The translations under genes and the position numbers were made by a program. From Verrucomicrobiia bacterium (GTDB lineage Bacteria; Verrucomicrobiota; Verrucomicrobiia; Palsa-1439), in the NCBI GenBank assembly GCA_035577545.1, contig DATLVI010000028.1, positions 1 to 64,000 on the forward strand: DNA of 64,000 bases. Direction: 5' to 3'. The notes beneath the pieces were generated by a model that was not told the origin of the DNA, searched no databases, and worked only from the letters and a program-made list of their open reading frames with translations. Every line of letters starts with the position of its first letter. Position 1 is the first letter of the stretch. Shown piece by piece: positions 8,886 through 18,052 of the stretch.

Positions 8886-10937
8886 TCATCCTGCCAACAT
8901 CGCAGCGAACTTCTTGTACAGCGCTTTCAGTTTGTCGAGATAGTAGTCGATATTCTCGTCGCGGCGGGCTGGATTGAAATCGGCGGCGAGTTTGCAATTG
9001 TCGTAGACGCTGACACGTTTGCCGTCGCCGGTAACGTAGTAGGTGATTTGGTCGCCGGGTTGATAGGTTCTCCCCGATTTCAGGGCCAACTCATACACGG
9101 CGCTACGATTGCGAGCACTCTTGGCGATCTTCTGCTGATAGGCGTCGAGCGTATCCTGCAGCGTTTCTGTCTTGGCAAGCATTTCGATGGGGAACAAACC
9201 GCGCTCGATCTTCTGGCAGTAATCTTCGTAAAGTTGCGGTACCTTCTTCGCTTCGCCTTTGAGCGCGAGCGTGAGCATGTCTTCCATGAATTCCCGCTGG
9301 AATTTTTCCAAACCCCGTGAGCGGAGCGCGGAGCCGGTGACGTGTAGTTTCCCGTCGCTGTCGAGCAGCGCGTAGTTCTTCATCTTGTAACTGAACATCG
9401 CGGGGAACTGTCCATCGATCTCGACATCAATGCCCTTGGGCAACGCGGCCTGTAGCTCGCTCTCAAGCGTTTTGGGATCAGCTTGGGATGGCGGGACGAA
9501 ATACAGCCCGTCGGTGTCGATTTCGACGACTTTTGCGCCGCGTTTTTGCAACCAGTCGAGCATTGTCTTCAGCGTCTCGCGGCCTTTCGCAGTGACTTCC
9601 TCCGCCGCGGTGAAATCGCCGAAGTGCGCCTGAGAAAAACCGAGGTAACCGTAAAAGGAGTTAATGAGGATCTTGAAGGTCTGCTGCAAGGCATCAAGGT
9701 GCTGGCGCCGTGTCTCGTCGACCGCTGTTTTGACGTCCGCCTTGGCGCGGAGGCGGAATTGGCGGAGATCGCGCAGGAGCGGCAACAGCAGATTCAGCTC
9801 GTCGCGTTGCGATTTGATCTCGAAAGCCAGCATCAGCGACGGATACAGCGATTGCACGTCGCAGTGCCACACGTTGCGCACGATGCCTTCCTGGAATAGA
9901 TCCGTATAACCACCCGCGAACGGGCGCGATTCACCAAATTGGGGGACCGAATGGCGCTGCTGCAGGTACTCGCGCAGAAAGAGTGCGTCGATTTTCGTCG
10001 CGTTGCCGCGGACAACAACGTCCTGGTAGTTGTACGGGAAGATTTGCGCCTGGACAAAGTAACTTGGGCTGAGGAGGTCCCCAATTTTGCGCACCGCCAC
10101 CGCGCCGGTTTCCTGCACGCCAAAATGACGGGCGACTTCGTCGAGATCGAAGCCCTCCAATTCGCGGGAGGACACGTCGTAATACACACTGAGCAGGAAC
10201 GTATCGACGACGTGGCGGCCGTGGATTTCATATTTCGGGTACTGGATGGTGCGTTCGGCAATTTGCACACGCGACTGTCGGGAGCGAAGCGCGGAGCCAT
10301 CGCGACCGAGCTTCAGCGGCACACGGCCAACACGAGCGCGGCCGGTGAGCTGCGTCAAGACGCCGCGGAAAATGTCGTGGCCTTCGAGGACGTCCGGATC
10401 GCGTTCGCGTATCACCTCGACAAACTTCTTGAGGATCTCGGCTTCCGCGCCGGTGAGTTCCTGCTGCCAGCCGCGGTTGTCGCAAAGCTGCAGGGCTTGC
10501 AAGGTGTTGTCGGCTGTGACGGTTGCCACTTGCAGCCGGTGAAGCTGGTCGAAGCGCAGGGCCTTAAACGATGTGCGCCCGGTGGCCATCAGGTATTGTT
10601 GCACGGGGTCGTTGACGGCGAAGTAGGGCGTGGCGCCGAGGAACTTGCGCGCCTGCTGGAAATCCTCCCAGGATTGGAACCGTGCGAGGGACTTGAACGC
10701 GCCGCTGCCCGCCAGCGGCACATGTTCCACCTTGCGGTCGAATCCCTGCAGGAAGACCTGCTCGCCGAGCCAGAGGAATGGCTGGAAAGGTTGTGTCTCG
10801 ACTGTGAGTTTACCATCGAGCCGGCGAAAGACGGTGATTTCCGCATCGCCGGTCAGTTCTGCACAGACAATGGACGAAGCGTCGTCGCGACCGAAGAGCA
10901 GTTGGTTCTCTGTAAAGGACACCGCGCTAGCTTTCAC
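8886..10937 (-). CDS. Family B DNA polymerase with degenerate exonuclease motifs
   Basis: Predicted template-directed DNA polymerase of 683 residues. Polymerase motifs are intact: motif A DVQSLYPS (360-367), motif B KILINSFYGYLGF from about 422, motif C EIDTDGLYF with Asp474 and Asp476. The N-terminal half aligns in layout with an RNase H-like 3'-5' exonuclease, but the expected Asp-x-Glu of Exo I is replaced in RLQVATVTAD (134-143), Exo II reads GHDIFRGVL where GHN-x-F-x-F-D is usual, and the YxxxD of Exo III seems to be missing. It begins at GTG 10937 without a strong ribosome binding site. About 100 residues shorter than E. coli Pol II. It may serve repair or translesion synthesis; this is inference. 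A terminator lies just upstream, so it has its own promoter. Confidence 0.85.
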   Translation of the reverse strand: MKASAVSFTENQLLFGRDDASSIVCAELTGDAEITVFRRLDGKLTVETQPFQPFLWLGEQVFLQGFDRKVEHVPLAGSGAFKSLARFQSWEDFQQARKFLGATPYFAVNDPVQQYLMATGRTSFKALRFDQLHRLQVATVTADNTLQALQLCDNRGWQQELTGAEAEILKKFVEVIRERDPDVLEGHDIFRGVLTQLTGRARVGRVPLKLGRDGSALRSRQSRVQIAERTIQYPKYEIHGRHVVDTFLLSVYYDVSSRELEGFDLDEVARHFGVQETGAVAVRKIGDLLSPSYFVQAQIFPYNYQDVVVRGNATKIDALFLREYLQQRHSVPQFGESRPFAGGYTDLFQEGIVRNVWHCDVQSLYPSLMLAFEIKSQRDELNLLLPLLRDLRQFRLRAKADVKTAVDETRRQHLDALQQTFKILINSFYGYLGFSQAHFGDFTAAEEVTAKGRETLKTMLDWLQKRGAKVVEIDTDGLYFVPPSQADPKTLESELQAALPKGIDVEIDGQFPAMFSYKMKNYALLDSDGKLHVTGSALRSRGLEKFQREFMEDMLTLALKGEAKKVPQLYEDYCQKIERGLFPIEMLAKTETLQDTLDAYQQKIAKSARNRSAVYELALKSGRTYQPGDQITYYVTGDGKRVSVYDNCKLAADFNPARRDENIDYYLDKLKALYKKFAAMLAG

Positions 10938-10951
10938 GGTGCCAATATAAC

Positions 10952-10989
10952 AAAAACGGCCTGTTCCGAAAGCTTTCGGAACAGGCCGT
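10952..10989 (-). terminator. Rho-independent terminator after the PA2779-like gene
   Basis: A perfect 34-base palindrome occupies 10956-10989 (half-site ACGGCCTGTTCCGAAAG). Reading the minus strand it is followed by TTTTTG, so it would stop transcription of the gene ending at 11007 before the polymerase gene that starts at 10937. Confidence 0.88.
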
Positions 10990-11006
10990 GGTGCTGAAAA
11001 AGGAGT

Positions 11007-11396
11007 TTACTTCAGCTCATCCCAAGAGAACAGCAGGCGATAGACGTTGTCAAAAAAGCGGCAAAATTGATGGCCGATATACCAAAATGGGCCGCCCGGA
11101 TGCACATTTCCCTTCTGGATCGTGCCGCCAACCCGGATCATATCTGCCTGCGCCGCCAATTCGTTGAGCTGTCGTTCGCTTAATCGGGAGAGACGGGCCT
11201 GCGCCTGCTCGCTACTCAAGCCAACGGCCTGCAGTTGGGTCGCCACGATCTTCTCGCTGAGCAACGCATCGACCTTTTGATACGCGGTGGATGCGCTCGC
11301 CGAGGCGACGGATTCGCAGGGAGCGGCGTAGGCTAAGGATGCGCTGACGATGATTGCTGTGACCGCGGACAGGAAAGCCAAACGTGCCATATTCAT
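11007..11396 (-). CDS. PA2779-like exported protein of unknown function
   Basis: Small protein of 129 residues. An N-terminal hydrophobic helix (about 3-22, ending SLAYAA) is a signal peptide or membrane anchor. The middle, VDALLSEKIVATQLQAVGLS followed by LSERQLNELAAQ, resembles the PA2779/DUF6627 pattern in which a helix pair precedes a Gly-rich end. The second half, with PGGPFWYIGHQFCRF, is not one I recognise. ATG at 11396 follows GGAGG by eight bases; an in-frame TTG upstream is less likely. It is monocistronic, bounded downstream by a strong terminator. Function unknown; PA2779 proteins often neighbour exported peptidase-like genes, but not here. Confidence 0.65.
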   Translation of the reverse strand: MNMARLAFLSAVTAIIVSASLAYAAPCESVASASASTAYQKVDALLSEKIVATQLQAVGLSSEQAQARLSRLSERQLNELAAQADMIRVGGTIQKGNVHPGGPFWYIGHQFCRFFDNVYRLLFSWDELK

Positions 11397-11502
11397 GATG
11401 ATTGCCTCCAAAACGCTGGCTCAAATATAGCCGAAGTCGGTCCCGGCACAAGGAATTTTTCTGGCACACCCAATTCCGCGAGTGAGATGGATGGGAAAAC
11501 GT

Positions 11503-12387
11503 TCAGCGCGCAGCCGACGGAGTGGGTCTGGCAGCGCTGGACGAAGTTGGCAGCGCGGTTTTTTGGCATGCGGCGTTGAGAAACTCGATAGACGCGCGCG
11601 CGACCTCCGGGGCGCGATGGCTGTCTCGCGGGAGTTCGACATTGACGAGGCCCGTGTACTTGTTGTCGTTGAGCACGCGGAGAATGGCGACGAAATCCAG
11701 TTGGCCTTCGCCGAACATCAGGTGCTCGTGCTTGCGGTCGCGGATGTCTTCGATGTGCACATTGCGGACGAGGTTGGCAGACTTGCCATAGACCTGGCGG
11801 AACGGGATGGTTTCGGTGCAGAACGCATGGCCGATGTCCAGCGTCAGTCCGAAGCGAGCGCTGCTGATATGTTTCTTGAGCACTTCAAATTTCGCCATGT
11901 CATCCACCAGCATTCCCGGTTCCGGCTCGAAGGCCAGTTGCACGCCGCGGCGCTTGGAATGCTCCGCGAGCTGCAGGCAGCCCGTCACCAGCCAGTCCCA
12001 CGCCTGGTGTTCGGGAACTTCGGGGTCCGGCGTGCCCGACCAAAAGCTGACGCATTCGGCATGCAAATCGGCGGCGATATCAATCGCGCGTCGCAGGAAT
12101 TCCAGGCGGATCGGACGACCCTCGCTGCTGACGAGCGTGGGATGGTGTTTGCGCTGCGAATTAAGAAGGTAATGCGCCCCGGTTTCGATCACGACACGCA
12201 GTTGCAGCTTGTCGAGGAGTTGGCGCAGGCGGTTGAGATCGGCAGGCTCGACCGTGAAAGGATTGCAGTGATAATTGTCCAGGGTCAGCGCGACGCCGCG
12301 ATAGCCGCAGTCGGCGATGGTCTCCAGCGCATCTTCGAGCTTGTGGTGCGCAAACCCATTTGTGTTGTAGCCAAAACTCAGATTCAT
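11503..12387 (-). CDS. Sugar phosphate isomerase/epimerase-type TIM-barrel protein
   Basis: Protein of 294 residues of the AP endonuclease 2/xylose isomerase-like TIM-barrel family. It starts at ATG 12387 with MNLSFGYNTNGFAHH; the frame is open further upstream but that part is low-complexity Arg/Thr sequence and runs into the promoter region of the TPR gene. Metal-site residues are seen in LAFEPEPGML (Glu), LTLDIGHAF (Asp, His), NVHIEDIRDRKHEHLMFGEGQLDF (His, Glu) and a final VNVELPRDSH. The substrate cannot be told. PVC genomes often place this kind of barrel near ebo genes, and a UbiA/EboC-like prenyltransferase lies about 1 kb away, so a role in the ebo metabolite pathway is a possible reading. 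Confidence 0.8.
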   Translation of the reverse strand: MNLSFGYNTNGFAHHKLEDALETIADCGYRGVALTLDNYHCNPFTVEPADLNRLRQLLDKLQLRVVIETGAHYLLNSQRKHHPTLVSSEGRPIRLEFLRRAIDIAADLHAECVSFWSGTPDPEVPEHQAWDWLVTGCLQLAEHSKRRGVQLAFEPEPGMLVDDMAKFEVLKKHISSARFGLTLDIGHAFCTETIPFRQVYGKSANLVRNVHIEDIRDRKHEHLMFGEGQLDFVAILRVLNDNKYTGLVNVELPRDSHRAPEVARASIEFLNAACQKTALPTSSSAARPTPSAAR

Positions 12388-12466
12388 CTGCCTGCCTCGC
12401 ACAACGACTCGCCCTGGTCGATACGGCTCGAAAAATAACGTGAATCTGCTAGATTTGCCAGACCAA

Positions 12467-13363
12467 ATGAGCCTTCTGACACGATTCAAGCCGGCTACAA
12501 GGCGCATTTTCCGTGGCGTCGCCGTCGTCCTTGGGTGCGTTCTCGTCGCGTGGCCCACGATGGGGGCGGTGTACGAGCCGCACGCACGCCCCGACCCAGG
12601 GGACCTCAAGAATGCGCAACCCGTCCTTGAACGCGACCCGGCTCGCGCCATCCTCTATCAAGGACGGGGCATCAAGCTCGTCAACGAAGGCAAATGGGAG
12701 TCTGCCCTCGACCAGTTTCGCCGCGCCGCGGCGTTCGACCCGTTGAACCTCAGCGTGCTTGTCAATATCGCGTACGTGCTGGATAAACTGGGACGGTACG
12801 AGGAGGCCATTGACCAGTTGAAGGAGGCCGAGAAGATCGATCCGCGCAACAGCATGATCTTTCTGAATTGGGGCAATTCCCTTATTAACATGAAAAAATT
12901 CGAGGAAGCCCTCGAACCGCTTCAAAAGGCGGCTGATCTTGACCCCAGCAACCAGCTTGCCTACGTGGATCTCGGTGCGGCGCTTAATAACCTCGGTCGA
13001 TACCCGGAAGCCGCAGACAGATTTGAAAAGGCGGTTGAGCTTGATCCAAAGAATGTTGCCTCGATCTTTAACCTGGCGATGATCTGGTCCAAGGCCGGCG
13101 AGACAGCGAAGGCCATTGAAAAATACGAGCGCGTGATCGAACTCGACCCGAAGAACCTCACGGCTTACTACAACTGCGCGGCACTCTGCGAAAAAGCTGG
13201 CAACCTCGACGGCGCCATTGAGACGATCCGCCGCGCCATCAAAGTCGATCCCGATAACGGGACGTTGCGTGAAATCCTCTCGCGCTTGCTGGTGGCCAAG
13301 GCGAACCAGCTCCCCACGACCAAGGTGCCGGCCAGGTCAACCGAACAAGAGTCGGCACATTAG
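12467..13363 (+). CDS. Exported TPR-repeat protein
   Basis: Protein of about 298 residues with an N-terminal signal/anchor segment (GVAVVLGCVLVAWPTMGA) followed by about six tetratricopeptide repeats from residue 60 onward, each with the consensus like AIDQLKEAEKIDPRNSMIFLNWG and clear 34-residue spacing. TPR arrays serve as protein-docking scaffolds in the periplasm or at the membrane. An upstream GTG at 12440 would add nine residues; neither start has a clear ribosome binding site. It is divergent from the TIM-barrel gene and convergent with the prenyltransferase gene, whose stop overlaps its own by four bases. No specific partner can be named. Confidence 0.82.
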   Translation: MSLLTRFKPATRRIFRGVAVVLGCVLVAWPTMGAVYEPHARPDPGDLKNAQPVLERDPARAILYQGRGIKLVNEGKWESALDQFRRAAAFDPLNLSVLVNIAYVLDKLGRYEEAIDQLKEAEKIDPRNSMIFLNWGNSLINMKKFEEALEPLQKAADLDPSNQLAYVDLGAALNNLGRYPEAADRFEKAVELDPKNVASIFNLAMIWSKAGETAKAIEKYERVIELDPKNLTAYYNCAALCEKAGNLDGAIETIRRAIKVDPDNGTLREILSRLLVAKANQLPTTKVPARSTEQESAH

Positions 13364-14076
13364 TGGCGTCGGTTCGCGGTAAAAACGTTGTCCAGCACAA
13401 CCGCGGGCACCAGCAACGACAGCACCAGCAGTGCGCCAATCCAATCTCCAAAGGGTGAAAGCAGGACAACCAGTGCGTCGACCACGATAATACCCAACAG
13501 CAGCCGCTGGATGACTGGCTGCTGTACCGGATCGTTGGGTTCACGTCGCGACAACAGGGTAATGATGACCGCATATGCTCCTAGCGTCGCCGGCATCCAC
13601 CACATTCTCACCGGCAGGCAACGCATCCCGAGCAGGAAATTCGCAAAACGGCAGGTACCCAGCACCAGCGGGCGCAAGACGGCAAAGCGCCGCGCCCAGG
13701 CGTTGTAGAAGAAAATCATCGCGCCGAGGAAGGTGCCGACGCCGAACGGAACCGGTCCCGCCAACGCCGCCAGTCCCAACGCCGCAATCATCAGGACCGC
13801 TCCGAGCAGTCGCGCCGTTTTCAGGGACACCGCGCCGCTCGGCAACGGACGATCCGGGTGGTCAATGAGATCGAGGTCGTAGTCGAAATGATCGTTGAAC
13901 ACGCTGCCCGAGGTATAAAAGCACGCCGACGCGCCCACCAGCAACGGTAGTTCCCACGCCGGCACGCCGCCACCCACGGCGAACCAGCCAGCGAGCGGGT
14001 CGGCCATCACCGTGAAGGCGCTTGGGAGCCGAAAGAGCCGGGCATACACGAGGAATTTCGAAGGCTGGTTCGCCAT
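13360..14076 (-). CDS. UbiA-family prenyltransferase, EboC-like
   Basis: Membrane protein of 238 residues with about seven to eight hydrophobic helices. It carries the first Asp-rich motif of UbiA enzymes in VFNDHFDYDLDLIDHPDRPLPSG, which binds Mg-diphosphate of a polyprenyl donor. The second Asp-rich motif is weak: the region reads YNAWARRFAVLRPLVLGTCRF. This pattern (short protein, RPLPSG after motif 1, CRF-x-N in the second half) recalls EboC rather than UbiA or MenA. ATG 14076 (MANQPSKFLVYARLFRLP) fits the family start; the open frame upstream overlaps the divergent gene. Known for the ebo cluster is export of secondary metabolites to the periplasm; its operation here is inference. Confidence 0.8.
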   Translation of the reverse strand: MANQPSKFLVYARLFRLPSAFTVMADPLAGWFAVGGGVPAWELPLLVGASACFYTSGSVFNDHFDYDLDLIDHPDRPLPSGAVSLKTARLLGAVLMIAALGLAALAGPVPFGVGTFLGAMIFFYNAWARRFAVLRPLVLGTCRFANFLLGMRCLPVRMWWMPATLGAYAVIITLLSRREPNDPVQQPVIQRLLLGIIVVDALVVLLSPFGDWIGALLVLSLLVPAVVLDNVFTANRRH

Positions 14077-14164
14077 GGTTGCCTGATTGTTGCGAATGTA
14101 CCTGCCCATTTCCAGTGGAATCGGACTGGAAATCCGCCAGCGGCTTGGCGACAATGACACGCCC

Positions 14165-16366
14165 ATGCACGGGAAACTTCTCAAGGTTCTCTTCGCCGCG
14201 GTCGTGGTGTTGGCCCTTGCATTCCCGTTCCTGCTGGCGCTGGAGAAGGTTTCCGAGTCGGACACGTTCTGGCACCTCAAAACTGGTGAATGGATTCTCA
14301 GTCACGGATCGATCCCACGTACCGACCCATTTTCCGCGACTGTTTATGGAAAGCCGTGGCTTGATTGGGAATGGCTGTTTCAGGTGGGCATTTATGCGGT
14401 GTACACGTGGGGCGGATTCAATGCCCTGCTGGTGGCGAAGGCCGCGGTTGTTTTCCTGACGGGACTGGTGGTTTTTTTGGCGTGTCGTCGCAACGGGGCG
14501 GGTGCGCCGCTGGCGGCGTTGTTGGTGATGGCGACCTTCGTCGCGGCGCGTGAACGACTTGAAGCGAAACCCGACGTGGTGGTGTTGCTTTTTGCCGCCG
14601 CTACTATCAGCCTGCTCGACGCGGCGCGACGCGAGAGACCGATGTGGCTGTGGGGACTGCCGCTGGTGGAGGTGTTGTGGGTCAACACGCACCCATCTTT
14701 CCCGCTTGGAATTGCGCTCGCGGGGATCTACGGACTGGTGCACGGGGCTGAATTTGCCCTCCGCAAAAAGTGGCGTTGCTTGTTGCTGATAGCGGCGACT
14801 CTCCTGCTGGCGTGCGCCGCCTGTCTGGTGAACCCATTCGGAATTGAGTTGATACGCCACACCGTCGAGCAGGTGAGGAATTCGAGTCTGTTAGGTACCA
14901 CTGGTGAATGGCAACCGACGCATCTGCTGTTGCTCACGGAACCGAATTGGGCGCTGACGGTTTTTTGGTGGTTGTTCTGGCTGAATCCGGTCGTGTTGAT
15001 TGTCGTACTGGTCGTCAAGCGTCGCGAATTCCCGTGGTCACACGCGCTGGTGGTCGCCGGGATGGGCGCATTGGCGTGGCGCTATAACCGGTTCACAGCG
15101 CTTTACGCCATCGTAACCGCATCGATTCTCGCGCATGGACTGGCGGTGGTCCGCGCATATATCGCAGGAGAAGAACATTCGGATTGGGGAGAGATGACGG
15201 CCCGGGTACTGGCAGGCGTCACAGCGGCCTTCCTGATCTTCATGGTCGTCACGAACCGCTGGGCGATGGCGGAGAATCGGTTGTCAAAATTCGGCGCGGG
15301 TGTGGACGAATCGGTGGTACCGCTGCGAGCGCTGTCCATGATGGCGAAACTGCCGGCGGGTTTGAACGTCTTCAATACCTTCCTTTCCGGCGGGCCGCTG
15401 CTGTGGAAAGTGTACCCGCAATGGCGACCGTTCTGCGATGGGCGACCGGATCTTTACGGCCGTGATTTTGTGGACCGCTACCAACGCGCGATGTCCGATC
15501 CAGTGGACTGGGAAGCATGGATGCGCGAGCGGTCGGTGTCGGTCGCTTACCTCCAGTATGGGACTGCGAACGATCGCCCGGTACTGCAATACATGGTGAA
15601 AAGCCACGTCTGGGACCTGCTCTATTTCGATCACGCGGCCTGCATTTTTGTGCACCAGAGTTCGTGGGCAAAATTGCGTGAGGACAAGCAACTGGCGGAT
15701 TACAAACCCGTGCGCGTGACGGATACGAACGCCGTGCTCGAGTATGCGCACGCCCTGGCCGATGAGACGGCCGGGGGAGATTCCTATCGCCGGGCACGCG
15801 TGGTGGCGACAGTCGGGAATTTCCTCATGGCCGTTGGCGCCGTCGGTACGGCGGGGGCGTTGTTTGAGGATGCCGTGACGATCAACCCGCGCCCCTCCGA
15901 GGCATGGATGAATCTCGGGATCATCGATCTCAATGAGGGTAGAAAGACCCAGGCTCTGGAATTCACGGGAAAACTGCTCGCGATGAATCCACGCTACTTC
16001 TACGCGCGTTTGCTGCAGGCGCAGATCAAAGCCAACAATGGCGACCTGGATGGGGCCGTAGCCGATGTGGACGCCGTAACGAGCGACCAACCGCATGCGG
16101 CACAGGCGTGGTTGCTGCGGGCGCAGTTGGCAGCGCGACAAGGGGACCGTCCAGGGGCGATCCGGGCGATCCAACGCACGATTGCGGAGGACGTCCAGGA
16201 CGCACACTTGTTCCTGTTTCTTGGGGAATTGTTGGTGGCCGAGGGACGGACCAACGAAGCGGTTGCAGCCTACAACAAATGCCTTCAATTCTGGAATGGC
16301 CCGCCCAAAGCACGAGCGCAGATCGAAGCCGACCTGGCGAAGTTGCGGGTGCCCGCCGCGAAGTAG
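14165..16366 (+). CDS. Multi-pass membrane protein with C-terminal TPRs (GT-C-like)
   Basis: Protein of 733 residues. The first half has about ten to eleven transmembrane helices. Its start, with SESDTFWHLKTGEWILSHG and then DPFSATVYGKPWLDWEWL, is the first-loop pattern (acidic residue, W-H-L, P-x-x-D) of polytopic GT-C-type proteins that use lipid-linked sugars. After an extracytoplasmic middle region the last 180 residues form TPRs (for example AFEDAVTINPRPSEAWMNLG-like and VAAYNKCLQFW). Start at ATG 14165; an upstream in-frame ATG at 14087 overlaps the divergent prenyltransferase promoter. Likely a glycosyltransferase acting at the membrane, but donor and acceptor are unknown. Confidence 0.72.
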   Translation: MHGKLLKVLFAAVVVLALAFPFLLALEKVSESDTFWHLKTGEWILSHGSIPRTDPFSATVYGKPWLDWEWLFQVGIYAVYTWGGFNALLVAKAAVVFLTGLVVFLACRRNGAGAPLAALLVMATFVAARERLEAKPDVVVLLFAAATISLLDAARRERPMWLWGLPLVEVLWVNTHPSFPLGIALAGIYGLVHGAEFALRKKWRCLLLIAATLLLACAACLVNPFGIELIRHTVEQVRNSSLLGTTGEWQPTHLLLLTEPNWALTVFWWLFWLNPVVLIVVLVVKRREFPWSHALVVAGMGALAWRYNRFTALYAIVTASILAHGLAVVRAYIAGEEHSDWGEMTARVLAGVTAAFLIFMVVTNRWAMAENRLSKFGAGVDESVVPLRALSMMAKLPAGLNVFNTFLSGGPLLWKVYPQWRPFCDGRPDLYGRDFVDRYQRAMSDPVDWEAWMRERSVSVAYLQYGTANDRPVLQYMVKSHVWDLLYFDHAACIFVHQSSWAKLREDKQLADYKPVRVTDTNAVLEYAHALADETAGGDSYRRARVVATVGNFLMAVGAVGTAGALFEDAVTINPRPSEAWMNLGIIDLNEGRKTQALEFTGKLLAMNPRYFYARLLQAQIKANNGDLDGAVADVDAVTSDQPHAAQAWLLRAQLAARQGDRPGAIRAIQRTIAEDVQDAHLFLFLGELLVAEGRTNEAVAAYNKCLQFWNGPPKARAQIEADLAKLRVPAAK

Positions 16367-16395
16367 AATCGGATCGTGGATTATTGTTGAAGCTT

Positions 16396-18039
16396 TTATT
16401 GAGACGGATACTGCCAGACCCAATCGCCTTCCTTACCCTCAACCAAGGTCTTGACGATTTTGCCAAGAAAATCTTCATTACCCGACCCGCTGCTGTGGTC
16501 CTTTTCACTCCCGCCAGCGGAGTAGAGCACAAACTGGCCGTCGGCAGTACGATGGTATTGGTAGAGCTCGCCGGTGATTACATCGTGAGGCAGTTCAGAG
16601 ATGAATCGCGGCACGAGCGCATCCAACGTGTCAGGAAATTGTCCATTGGCCAGACGGTAGCGTTCCAGCGCGCAGGCAATTGCGGCTTGATCCGTTGCGG
16701 CTTGTGCGACGGCGGCTGCGAGAGGAATCCTCCCCAGTGCCGGCAACAGAAGCGCTGACGTGAGCTGGTGGTGTACGAGAAGCATGCCAATATGCCATGG
16801 GCCGGTTTGCCGGTTTCGCCCGGCAAGCGCGTGTTCCAACTCTTGGGCGTTGGCTTGAATTCGAATTGGGGACACTCGTTTGTTGGCGCCGTCGAATGTT
16901 CCCATCATCTGCAATCCAAACAGCCGGCAATAGTTGAACTGTTCCAGGCGCCACCATCCTGACGGAACAATTCGGCCAAAAAAGTCGGCAATGTCTTTGT
17001 CCACCGGGGTTGGCTGCCCCGGGCCGAGGAGTTCGATCAGCGTGCCAACCCCGCGTTGCCTGACGAAATCAATAATGCCAATTCCCCCGGCGCGCTCCCC
17101 ATCGAGTGGCCACTTCAAATCGGCCACGAGATTATATGATTGAAGACGCGCTTGAAGCTCTTGTAGTTGGGCATCCGACCAGGCGTGTTCGGCCAGGCCT
17201 TCCCAGATTGGTTGGATCGCAATTTGAACGCAGGCGATACGCACCAGATAGGAAATCAAGAAAGACTCTTCGTTCAACGAATCCGTCAGCCGAAGAATCA
17301 GTTTCACATCTTCCAGGGCAGACTCGCTCTGGCCGTTGGCTAGTTCGGCACCGGCTTTGAGTTCCAGGCGCCGACAAGCGCCTTTGACTTCATTGAGATG
17401 CGGCAGCAGGATTCCCGCTGGGTCTTCCATGTTGTAATCGACTGGATAATGTGAGAATGGCCGCTGGCTGACGGCGCGAAGTTCCACAAAAACCGCTTCA
17501 TTGGTTTTCAATCCCTCCAGAACCAAGGGGGCGGCTTTTGCGCGGGATTTGAAATCGAGCTTGTCCGACGCGAAGTTCTGCGAGCCGGTCATTTTACCGG
17601 CACGAACCACATCGAACGCCCTGCTCCAGGCAACCAAATCAAGAAAATGCCTGATAGACGTATCTCGTTTCGCTTCGGGAGGCTCAACATGATACTCCGC
17701 TTGCTGGTAAAAATCACTTTTCCAACCGTGGTTGTTGCGGACGAACCATGATTGGATAAATGGCGTGGCGGCAAAGTTTTGGTCGTCGGGAATCGGTTTG
17801 GGAATGAACGCATTCAAGTCCAATTGTTCGCCGCGGGCTTCCGCTTCACGACGATACTGCTCCCACGCGTGTTTACCCCGGATATTTTCCTCGGTGTAAA
17901 ATAGTGCCAGCAGCGTGATAAGGCAGGCTGTGACAATCAGCACACGTCGTAACGTTCGCCAGCTGAACAGCCATTTCAAGAAATGGCTGGCTGAGGTTCG
18001 CTGCCATTGACTTGGCGAATCTGCCGATGGGGTATTCAT
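16396..18039 (-). CDS. Membrane-anchored protein of unknown function
   Basis: Unrecognised protein of 547 residues. There is a single transmembrane helix near 32-52 (RVLIVTACLITLLALFY), then a long extracytoplasmic region with many helices. The C-terminal 90 residues, including ALERYRLANGQFPDTLDALVP and YHRTADGQFVLYSAG, look like the tail of type II pseudopilin-like proteins, a theme seen in PVC hypotheticals that pack alternating Tyr and Leu residues around a periodic ERYR-x-x-x-G-x-FP. It is the third gene of an operon behind the ECF sigma factor and a small membrane protein, 13 bases from the latter. It could be the regulated product or a membrane sensor of that system. Confidence 0.6.
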   Translation of the reverse strand: MNTPSADSPSQWQRTSASHFLKWLFSWRTLRRVLIVTACLITLLALFYTEENIRGKHAWEQYRREAEARGEQLDLNAFIPKPIPDDQNFAATPFIQSWFVRNNHGWKSDFYQQAEYHVEPPEAKRDTSIRHFLDLVAWSRAFDVVRAGKMTGSQNFASDKLDFKSRAKAAPLVLEGLKTNEAVFVELRAVSQRPFSHYPVDYNMEDPAGILLPHLNEVKGACRRLELKAGAELANGQSESALEDVKLILRLTDSLNEESFLISYLVRIACVQIAIQPIWEGLAEHAWSDAQLQELQARLQSYNLVADLKWPLDGERAGGIGIIDFVRQRGVGTLIELLGPGQPTPVDKDIADFFGRIVPSGWWRLEQFNYCRLFGLQMMGTFDGANKRVSPIRIQANAQELEHALAGRNRQTGPWHIGMLLVHHQLTSALLLPALGRIPLAAAVAQAATDQAAIACALERYRLANGQFPDTLDALVPRFISELPHDVITGELYQYHRTADGQFVLYSAGGSEKDHSSGSGNEDFLGKIVKTLVEGKEGDWVWQYPSQ

Positions 18040-18052
18040 CTCTGCCTTTCAC

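Noticed and set aside
9939-10997. Open frame of 352 codons opposite the DNA polymerase gene
   Set aside because: It mirrors polymerase codons and also crosses the terminator palindrome; no motif is seen.
13862-14860. Open frame of 332 codons opposite the GT-C-like gene
   Set aside because: It overlaps the prenyltransferase gene and the antisense of conserved transmembrane loops; Gln/Arg-rich without family resemblance.
15284-16423. Open frame of 379 codons on the minus strand
   Set aside because: It lies entirely across the TPR part of the GT-C-like gene and has no start support.
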